Below are positions 51,242 through 64,000 of a stretch of DNA of 64,000 nt, piece after piece (position 1 is the stretch's first letter; every line of letters starts with the position of its first letter). The translations under genes were made by a program, and so were the position numbers. A model generated the notes under the pieces. The model saw only the letters and a program-made list of their open reading frames with translations, ran no database searches and had not been told where the DNA came from. The stretch is from Asterella californica (Eukaryota > Streptophyta > Marchantiopsida > Marchantiales > Aytoniaceae), in the NCBI GenBank assembly GCA_036924285.1, contig JAYKYS010000005.1:21984001-22048000 (forward strand). The letters run 5' to 3'.

Positions 51242-54200
51242 ATGGCAGGAGTCAATCTTGCGAATGTTGTCCAATTTCAGAGGATTGTTGACACGCGGAT
51301 AGGTGGGACGCCTTCTGCTGTTCCGAGTTCACTTGGGACTGTATGTTCGTGTTCCTATACTAGGGCTTTCTTGTCTGGGAGCGGGAAGGAATTTGCTTCG
51401 ATCGTTAGGAAGGAGCAGAGCAGCGGGAGAAACTCGGTTCAGGGAGGTCCGTTTGTAGTGGAATGCAACGCTGAGGAAAGGAAAAGGCGGCCCAAGTACA
51501 CTCCAAACAAGATTGATGACCCGAGTTATGTCCGAATATTTGACACCACTTTGAGAGATGGTGAACAGTCTCCCGGAGCTAGTTTGACCAGTAAAGAGAA
51601 GTTGGATATAGCCCGTCAGCTCGCTAAGCTAGGAGTGGACATTATAGAAGCCGGATACCCGAGGTCGTCACCAGATGATCTCGAAGCTGTCAGAATGATT
51701 GCCAAGGAAGTGGGGAATCATGTTGATGATGATGGATATGTTCCTGTTATTTGTGGATTATCCCGGTGTAATAAGACAGACATTGATACAGCCTGGGAAG
51801 GAGTGAGACATGCGCTGCGACCCAGGATACATACTTTCATCGCAACCAGTGAGATTCATATGCAATACAAGCTACGTAAGACTCCTGAAGAGGTTATCCA
51901 AATTGCGACGGAGATGGTAGCTTATGCTCGGAGCTTGGGCTGCGACGACGTGGAATTCAGCCCGGAAGATGCAGGAAGGTACGAAATTCTGAAGCTGCTG
52001 AAGTCCTGCAGCCATTCAAGTATCCGTTTCTTTACAACGTACAGCTAACGCGCCCGGATTGGCTTGTTGTCAGGTCGGATCGCGAATTTCTCTACCGCAT
52101 TCTTGGTGAAGTGATTAAAGCTGGAGCAACCACCCTTAACATTCCAGATACTGTGGGTTACACATTGCCATCCGAGTTCGGGGACCTGATTGCCAAAATT
52201 AAAGCCAACACTCCTGGGGCTGAAAATGTCGTATTTTCCACGCATTGTCAGAATGACTTGGGTTTGGCTACCGCCAACACACTTGCTGTAAGCTACTTAT
52301 CTTCCAAGTATATTTGTCCTTACGGAGGGCAGTATGCTGAGAGAGTGTTCTCTAGGAGATTGCTAGGCAGGGCTATTAGGTGCTTGCTGTCAGCTGCGTA
52401 GGCAAACACCGGTTTGAAGCATCGTGGTTGTTAGAAGTCGTTCGTCTACCTTCTACTACGGCACAGTATATATCGCCCTGTCCAGTGTTGATTTTTAGTC
52501 CTAGAGGTTTATTGTTTGATAATTGTCTGGTTCTTGTTCTTTGGCCCATTCTTCTAGTACATTTTGCTTTCCTGAGCTTTCCATTTTTGTTCGTCCGTCA
52601 CCAACACAAACTTGTTGTGGAGTTACATTTTTGCATCAACGAAAACGTTGGATTCCTCCTGTAATTTTTGAATGCATTAAGGAAGTGGCTCTCTCTCTTT
52701 CTAGGGTGCATACAACGGTGCCAGACAAGTGGAGGTCACCATAAACGGAATCGGTGAGCGTGCTGGTAACGCTTCGCTTGAAGAGGTATACATTCTCCCT
52801 AATGTTGATTACTTGTTGATTACTTGGTATGGCTACAAGGTTGTGGAGGCTCCAAGATGTCCGAATTATTCCTGATAGCCTACGTACATGTGGGTTAAGA
52901 GATTATGGGCGTTAGCTGTGGTAGTCCTACAGCAATTTTCCCTCCTCAGTATACGTCACAGGAAATTCCACTTCTACAGTAGATCGTTATGAGAGTTGTT
53001 CAGGTTGTCTAAGTTGCCAAGAAATAGCTCAAAATCTTGACTAGAATCACCAGCCAGATATGATGGCAAATAAACGAATTCCTAAGATTGATGCGCGAAA
53101 TATGCCACACACGTCACTTCGCACTCCATCTATACTGGAAATCATCTCAGCCATTTTATAGCGCAAAACATCTCATCCTTAAGTGTTGTTCCAGGTCGTC
53201 ATGGCAATCAAGTGCCGAGGAAATCAACTCCTTGGAGGACTTTACACCGGCATCAACACTAAGCATATATCAGTGACGAGCCGAATGGTAAGGTGTGGGG
53301 AGCTGTGGATGCCTGCAGTTGCCTTTTTCCACGAACGAGGGATTAAGCTTGCGGTAACGGTCAGACACAGGATTATGTGTAACATCGGCTTTGACTTGGC
53401 GAATTATGTAGGTGTCAGATCTTACAGGAATGGTTGTTCAACCCCACAAGGCGATTGTTGGAGCTAATGCGTTTGCTCATGAAAGTGGTATCCATCAGGT
53501 AAGTTAGCGGAGAAGCAGCCATCTAATGGCTTAAAGGATTAACATGAAGTTGAGTTCACGTGTTTTGTACACTTTGACTGCGTCTGTTGTGAAGTCTAAT
53601 TCGAAATTCTGTGCAGGATGGTATGCTGAAGCACAAAGGCACGTACGAGATTATGTCGCCCGAAGAAATTGGGATTGCTCGGGTGGACGATGCGGGTTTA
53701 GTGCTTGGGAAGTTAAGGTAATACAATTGACAACATTTTCAGTGGAAACTTCGGAGGTCATGTTGAAATCATTCAGACGAGCTGTAATCCCAATGTTTCG
53801 CTTTTTCTAGAATGCTAACCATCATTTCATTTTTGTCTGTGGTACGTTTGAAGTTTGCCCCAGTCTTTAACAGGAACGAAAGTTAACGCATCTTTTCTGG
53901 ATTTGTAGTGGGAGGCATGCGCTGAAGACACGGTTACAGCAGGTAGGAAGTTTTGTTGATCATTCTTGAGATGTCTGAGCCGGGCAACACAGAGAACTAG
54001 CTTCACTCGAGATCCTCAACACTGGAGGAAGGGAAGATTACAAAAGGTTGTAAAGCCTTTTGTGAAAATCGTGTATTCATATTGGTGGTGGTCTCAAAGT
54101 GTCTTCTAACGTATACTGATGTGCTGTAATCTGTTGGATCAGCTGGGATATGAGCTTGAAGGTAAAATTCTGGATGACGTATTTAAGCGTTTCAAGGCAG

Positions 54201-55862
54201 TTGCGGATAAGAAGAAGGTGTGTACGCTTTCCCGTCGTGCCGTTTCAATCCATAGTTGCTCTTTGTGCCGGTCCTCGTTCATTTACGAAGCGTTAATGGT
54301 GTTTAATTAACTGTCGTCATAAGAGAAAGAACGAGATACCTGATGCTCTTAATCGTTACGCATGGATGTTTTGTTGCGAGGGAAAATGGATCACTGATTG
54401 GCGCGATAGAGTTTATCATCCATCCTGCCGGAGTGTCTAACACAGGCAGGATGGATGTGTTAGACACTCCGGCAGGATGGATGATAAACACTCTAACACT
54501 CGTCTGAAGTATGATGCTTGATGAAGTATGATTGACCGTCTTTTGTGACGAGGAAATAATCTAAATAACTGTTCATACGGTGAAAGTGTTGGTCCCGAGA
54601 GAGCGCAAACGTGATGTTTTATGGATAACCCTCATAACGTGCAGACAGTGGCCGATGAAGATTTAGAAGCACTTCTGTCTGATGAAGTCCATCAGCCTGC
54701 TACGATCTGGTCTTTAATGGATTTGCAGGTAGTATTCATGACATGCTCTTCCTCTTTGTTCCCAGTATCTTTCCTATCTTTGATATTATCTTTGCTGGGT
54801 GACCAAGGCTCTCTTCGATGGTCAAGTAGCTGCTTCAGTTGCTTGATATTAAATATGGTCAGCTGCACAACTTTTAATGCCATATAACAAAACCAAGTAT
54901 TTCAACACCATGACAGTGGTGTTGAAATGGACTGCGGTGCAATGATAGTGGGAGATGTATGAGGTACAGTGTAGATCAAATCGAAACGATCCGTCGAGGA
55001 AAGGAAGTTTCTTACCGTTTAGTTGTTCGTTTCAGGTTGTCTGTGGGACAATGGGACTCTCAACTGCCACGGTAAAGCTGGTGGGTCCTGATGGTGCCCA
55101 GCATATTGGGTCATGTACTGGAACAGGTCCCGTGGATGCCGCCTACAAAGCGGTCGATCAAATAGTGAAGGTTTGTGTGTTTGCCGTCGCATGCTTCTTG
55201 TTGTCTATTCCCAATACGATTTTTGGAGTATGCTCTATCTAGCTTACATTCACATCAGACTTAGCACATCTTACGGGCAAAGAGTCGTTCGTTCGTCTAC
55301 TTAAACTGTGTAGCATAAGGGGACATACCTTCAGCAACATGGATCGGAACTTACCAGTTGATGGTAAGTTTCGAGGGAACAGAGATTTTAAACAAGACTC
55401 TGTTCTTATTTTGTGGTTTGCAGGAACCAGTGACTCTTTTGGAGTATTCCTTAAATTCGGTGACAGAAGGTATCGATGCAATTGCCAACACGAGGGTTGT
55501 GTTGAGGGCAGAACATCCTTATTCAGTAAAACATCCCCAGTCCGGTCAATCGGTCCAACGATCTTTCAGGTACGGTCTTTCCACCTTGTCGCTTGGTATA
55601 TTTTTATGGACCTATCTTTACATCCGATGCTTTCACACTCGTACAGAACGCGGAAGAGGGATGAAGTTATTATTCGGAATTATCTACAGGGTTTTCTGAC
55701 GCTATCATGTGTTATGTGAACAGTGGTTCTGGTGCAGGAGAGGATGTTGTTGTTTCAAGTGTAAGAGCTTACGTTAGTGCTTTGAATAAGATCTTAGGCT
55801 TTCAAACTAGTCGCAAAGCAGCAGTATCTGCTAGGACCGAAGAACCTCAAGTTGCCGCCTAG
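51242..55862 (+). CDS. IPMS: 2-isopropylmalate synthase, plastid, 12 exons
   Basis: Joins acetyl-CoA and 2-oxoisovalerate to 2-isopropylmalate, the first step of leucine synthesis; in plants it acts in plastids. Exons read by conserved protein and GT-AG sites: 51242-51978, 52074-52287, 52705-52785, 53195-53287, 53412-53498, 53617-53717, 53909-53942, 54143-54217, 54645-54728, 55036-55170, 55424-55569, 55724-55862. They sum to 1,926 bases, exactly 642 codons with stop, near the family's usual length. The first ~90 residues are serine-rich and fit a transit peptide. The catalytic barrel carries [15 protein letters not shown] and [16 protein letters not shown] (metal ligands), then [14 protein letters not shown], and [16 protein letters not shown]. 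The C-terminal part ([38 protein letters not shown]) is the regulatory leucine-binding domain, which separates IPMS from the shorter MAM enzymes. I chose ATG 51242; the frame extends upstream without an ATG. Confidence 0.95.
54411..54489. repeat. Perfect 33-bp inverted repeat in an IPMS intron
   Basis: Arms 54411-54443 and 54457-54489 are exact reverse complements around a 13-base centre, AGGCAGGATGGAT, itself a repeat of arm sequence. It sits in the intron between exons 8 and 9. It may be a small foldback element or a hairpin-forming insertion; no terminal target duplication is evident. Confidence 0.9.
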
Positions 55863-57241
55863 TCCTGCGACAGGATGTATAAAAGATTAGAGCCTTCGTT
55901 TGAGTTATCAATTTTGGATCAGGATAAGGTAAGTATGGGGTTTCTGGACTGCCATCAGAGGGTTCTGAAACCATAAATGATCTGATAAATCATGGAAACG
56001 TGGTTTCCATTGTATTGTAACTGACCAGATTCATTTCGGTCAAAATACAGAGTGGACGCGAAGTTTTCCGAGGTATCAAGTAAAGTTTGACTTCCCAGAT
56101 TGTAGCTAAATTTGAGCTTCGGTTGACAATGTTCATGTGAGAATGTTTCGCTGTGTCAAGGAAAAGAAGTAAAAAAACAAAAGCGAACATCTCATGTGAG
56201 GACGAGGGTTTGACTTCCCAGATTGTAGCTAAATTTGAGCTTCGGTTGACAATGTTCATGTGAGAATGTTTCGCTGTGTCAAGGAAAAGAAGTAAAAAAA
56301 CAAAAGCGAACATCTCATGTGAGGACGAGGGTTTGTTTGCTATTATTTCACTATTCGCTCATCACAACCCCCATGCATGCATCTACCAGCACACGGACAT
56401 GTCACGGGAGGAAACAACCACAAAAGACTCTGGTGGTGCCGGTTGGTCTACGGGATATTCTCAGTTTCCTAGCAAAATGAGTGTTTGGGAGGTGCATGCA
56501 AAGCTCTCAGACAGTCTGCTCTGTACTCCGGATAATCGCAGTAACGTACGAATGGTAATGAACAGATTACCTTTGACAGCTGAAGAACTAACTACAGCTG
56601 AAGAAGTAACTGTAGTCCTTTCCGGCATAATCTCTTGCTTTGGAGTAAGCGGAACCCCGCTAATTTAAAGACAGGTCCATCGCTGTGAACTCGCATTATT
56701 ATAACGCAATTCGCATGTCACCTCTGGAACGAAGCACGGCGGAAGCAAAGCCGGAAGTATACGGCAGCCTTCATGAGAGAGTGAGACACGTGTCCCGCCG
56801 TAACCTTGTGCGAAAACTTCCAATGGAGTTGAGTGACACTACCATACCGGTACGATCAGACGAAGAATTTGATCAGTCTTCTGCAGTCGTAGGCTAAACC
56901 GAGGAGTGCATTGCTCTGACCATAAAGCAGCAACCAACGAAAACACTGCAATTTCTGCGAGGCAGACAGTGCAGGGAGACGCTTTAACGGGAGCGAGTTG
57001 ATCTATTTGGAGAATGAGTGAACGTAGAACGCCAACGCCTCCTCTTTCTTTCCGTGGCAGGGGTTTAGTTAGAAGTACTCTTTGTTCTGTTGCGGATTAC
57101 GATTTTGCGTGTGGTTTGAAGTAAGAGAACTAGCGGAATGTGGTGTCCGTGGTTCTTGTGACTTCAATTGTCTAGGGGTTCAGTGCCCCTCAACTGTTTG
57201 AGGGAGGGATCGCTTGAACAAGGAAGTTCATAATCGACAAC
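55863..57241 (+). other. IPMS 3' flank and intergenic region
   Basis: Holds the 123-bp tandem duplication (separate entry) and two open frames, 56399-56668 and 56685-56897. The first would give 89 residues beginning MSREETTTKDSGGAGWSTGY; I see no motif and no splice evidence. The last ~250 bp should contain the 5' UTR of the J-domain gene. Confidence 0.4.
56088..56333. repeat. Tandem duplication of a 123-bp unit
   Basis: 56088-56210 is repeated at 56211-56333 without a visible difference. Each unit starts TGACTTCCCAGATTGTAGC. It lies in non-coding DNA after IPMS. The sequence identity suggests a recent event. Confidence 0.93.
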
Positions 57242-59075
57242 ATGACGACGAAGGGGCCGGAAGATGATCGTCGTCACTCAAAGCCGGATGCACATAAGGC
57301 TGTTGCTGGCTGGGGTTCCGTCATGGTGGCTGCTTTCATCGCTGCGGCAGTTGTAAGTTTCTGATTGTTGGTGCTGTAGTTTGTTCAGTTATAAGGCCTG
57401 TTCCCAGTCCCCAAGGATCTGCTGGAGAAATTTTAACTTTGTCACGAACTGGAGTAAAGGCTTCCCTCTGCCTTCCTCGTAGACTTTAATGGCGAACTCG
57501 TCAGTATTACTTATTTTAGCTTATGGATCTTTCATATCGATGGACTTCGCCAGGCTCTGTTGTCCGGCGGTGCAGTTCTGCATGTTATCACCGTATTCAT
57601 GTTCGCGACAATACTCATTGTTGTAAAGGCATTTGTCTACTGCTAATTGGCAGGCTGTAAGATCCTTTAGGCTTGTCACCTACAGTCGGTAGTCTGAATT
57701 GAATGAACGTTAAATGTTGGAGTACGGTTGAAGCGAATAAGTTGCGAAGTCGTTTTATAGATCAGTGCGATTTTTCGGATTTGTGATCGGCGCTGGTTGC
57801 TCCTCCGCCCGCCTCGGTCCTAATTTGGTTTGAGATTTAAGTCTTCAGAGGAAGCTTTCATCTAAGCTTTCTCCCATGATGAGCGCCTGTGTTTCTTCAC
57901 TTATACGATATGACTGCTATTCCTATATGCAGGTTGGGAATGTGATTTCTCTCCGGCGGCGACTGGCAAATTTCCAGAAGGCATCCAACCAGGTACTTCT
58001 CTTTCTCATTGAGGCGGTAGAGGTAGGGATTGAATTCTCTGAGTTAAACCTTGATTTGAGGGCGAAGGTAACATCTGCAAAAAGGTGCCCTGGTGGTCAT
58101 TTCCGTATTGGACTGTGAATCCCCGTCCACAGCAGTTGTGTACCATTCGCGGGTTTGCTACTGCTTCTCTTTCTCTCTGTGATCATAAGAGCAGGTTTTC
58201 TTCGATTATTCAGCTAACAACGTTTCACCAACATGTGCTGGTGGAAGGGCAACAGGTCAAGGCCTGGTGCAGATTCAAGGCAAAGTACAAACTCTGGTAG
58301 ACAGAGGTCCGGTTACCAGGGGTATAGGAAATCAGACCAACAAGGAGCATGGCCACATTTTAAGCAGGATGAAGTAGAAGCCAGGCGTTTGTGGGAGGAG
58401 CACATGGAGGAACTGGTATGTAAAACATTCAGGTTCTTGTTGAACTGGAGACTTGTTGTGGCGTGTACAAAACATTCTGATTCATTATAATTGATGAGAG
58501 TGTTGAATGGGCATGAAGGGTTTTGTTTGTTGAATGATTGAAGGTATTGTATGAGTTAAGAATCAGCAGATCAAAACTCATCTGGCCTAAGACACGCACT
58601 GAGAATGTCACCTTGTTCTTTTGCTGCACAGGAGCGCATCAGGCGAAGACAGGAGGCCTTCGATCGAGAGAGAATGCGTACAAAGAGGAACTATGAGTCC
58701 TGGCAGGAGCGTCACGGTGACACATGGGAGTGGAGATGGCACGGCAACAAGTGGGAATGGCACGGGGAAGCGGAACGTCGCCATGCAGCAGAGGGGAGGA
58801 ACGATTGGTGGCGCGATGCTCAGGGTCAAAAGAGTAGGAGCCGACCGCAGTCGCCATCATCATCACCCACTGTTAGTAAAGCACAGTATTACGCCGTACT
58901 GGGTCTAGACGTCTCAAGATCTCCACCATACGCTGAGGCAGAAATTAAAGCTGCATTTCGTGCAAAGGCAATGGAGTTTCATCCTGACCAGAATCAGGGA
59001 AACGAGGAAGAAGCAGAGGAAAAATTTCGACACGTCATGGAGGCTTACAATGCTCTGCGGTCCAAGTCCTCGTAG
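57242..59075 (+). CDS. Small membrane-anchored J-domain (DnaJ-like) co-chaperone
   Basis: Proposed exons, all in phase 0: 57242-57352, 57554-57622, 57933-57992, about 58248-58415 (acceptor uncertain; 58305 is an alternative) and 58632-59075. The product would be about 283 residues. The N-terminus has two hydrophobic stretches (GWGSVMVAAFIAAAV; LHVITVFMFATILIVV) split between exons 1 and 2, followed by basic VGNVISLRRRLANFQK, which suggests a membrane anchor. The middle is charged, with tryptophan-rich repeats (GDTWEWRWHGNKWEWHG). The C-terminus is a J domain (YYAVLGLDVS … AFRAKAMEFHPDQNQ … AYNALRS) with the HPD motif that stimulates Hsp70 ATPase. A C-terminal J domain behind a membrane anchor is less usual than an N-terminal one. 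Target membrane unknown. Confidence 0.8.
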
Positions 59076-63422
<4,347 letters not shown>

Positions 63423-63635
63423 TTAGCACGAGGCCGTTTGAGGTTTGAATAGGAGCCCCGCGGCTCCCCCTTGTTTCCCCCTTTTGGTTTGAGCATGGTG
63501 GTGCTGGATCAAATTGTGGATGATGGCCTTCCTGTTCTGGTCCGGACGCTGCTGCTCGTCCCCGCCCGTCCCTGGTGGTGGGTCCTCAGCGTACTTCACC
63601 TCTGACCCACTTCCACTTTCAGACCTGGAGGCCAT
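63423..63635 (-). CDS. Possible small hypothetical protein
   Basis: A minus-strand frame of 70 residues from the ATG at 63635: MASRSESGSGSEVKYAEDPP, then PGTGGDEQQRPDQNRKAII, then HNLIQHHHAQTKRGKQGG, ending LLFKPQTASC. The hydrophilic, low-complexity N-terminus and high GC set it apart from its surroundings, but I do not recognise a family. It could be a first or last exon. Weakly supported. Confidence 0.2.
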   Translation of the reverse strand: MASRSESGSGSEVKYAEDPPPGTGGDEQQRPDQNRKAIIHNLIQHHHAQTKRGKQGGAAGLLFKPQTASC

Positions 63636-63889
63636 CTCCTCATCGCAGCATCCGTTCGAGGCAACGCAGAGGCGAGGTAGGGCGGACAGGCAGTTTAGAA
63701 CGCAGTCCGGAGCCAGTGGTAATTTCAGTTTACCCCGCCCAATTGAGTAGAGTAGGGTAGTTGATCTCATGGGCGAGACCGACAGACTTGCTTATCATAA
63801 ATCAGTAGGCAAACGTCGGAGGTTTTCAGACTGCTACCACGGAGAGAGAGGGAGAGAGATGGTGTGTGTCTAGAGAGTTATTAGCTAGA

Positions 63890-63891
<2 letters not shown>

Positions 63892-63952
<61 letters not shown>
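63892..63952. repeat. (AG)30 microsatellite with flanking duplication
   Basis: About 61 bp of AG repeats. The flanks are duplicated: ATGGTGTGTGTC followed by GAGAGTTATTAGCTAGAAT occurs before (63859-63890) and after (63953-63984) the run, so the array grew inside or next to a ~35-bp direct repeat. Confidence 0.93.
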
Positions 63953-63955
<3 letters not shown>

Positions 63956-64000
63956 TGTGTGTCGAGAGAGTTATTAGCTAGAATGGAATTCTGATGGGAA

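Noticed and set aside
56276..56668. 130-codon frame crossing the tandem duplication
   Set aside because: Its start lies in the duplicated non-coding unit; no motif or conserved second copy.

Overview
The window looks like nuclear DNA of a land plant. It holds a 12-exon plastid-type 2-isopropylmalate synthase gene, a multi-exon J-domain gene, a plant-type chromovirus with an initiator-Met tRNA primer site, and an insert resembling plant mitochondrial small-subunit rRNA. I cannot fix the lineage from sequence alone; a non-seed plant (bryophyte or lycophyte) is my guess, held weakly. About 48 kb on the left is LTR-retrotransposon DNA in several layers. The right 14 kb is a gene-bearing segment.

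Layout of the left part. Positions 1-1119 are an LTR in minus orientation, cut by the window edge; a divergent relative lies in plus orientation at 42804-44040. Positions 2833-5385 are a decayed Ty3/gypsy pol fragment. From about 5450 an unusual element begins (called S here). Its leader carries two small homologous reading frames, A and B. This S copy is interrupted by a Ty3/gypsy element (7502-23855, LTRs about 795 bp). That element is in turn split by a younger element (13139-21903, two 916-bp LTRs that look identical by eye, intact 1,628-residue gag-pol). Each nested insertion is framed by a 4-bp target duplication. A second S copy runs from about 24.2 kb to 39.58 kb and includes a decayed coiled-coil frame. 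A minus-strand chromovirus (30996-38970, 5-bp target duplication) sits inside it, and one of that chromovirus's LTRs contains a mitochondrial rRNA-like insert. A second decayed pol of the first family follows (39.6-42.8 kb). Positions 44-50 kb are mosaic remnants, including a third, minus-strand A/B module and an LTR fragment of the young family.

The most unusual system is the set of accessory reading frames. Both nested elements place a zinc-knuckle protein gene directly upstream of gag-pol, and a small frame starts at or inside its end. Those small proteins share a 'GEE ... PFPF/VVPF ... hydrophobic end' pattern with the A and B frames of the S elements. The A/B module is seen three times in the window. 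Two copies of A that are both open differ mainly at third codon positions near the C-terminus, which suggests selection on the protein.

Right part. IPMS (51242-55862) can be assembled to exactly 642 codons including the stop, with GT-AG introns. One intron carries a perfect 33-bp inverted repeat. Downstream lie a 123-bp tandem duplication and a gene for a small membrane-anchored J-domain protein (57242-59075). The last 5 kb has two long GA/CT microsatellites and no gene I can recognise with confidence.
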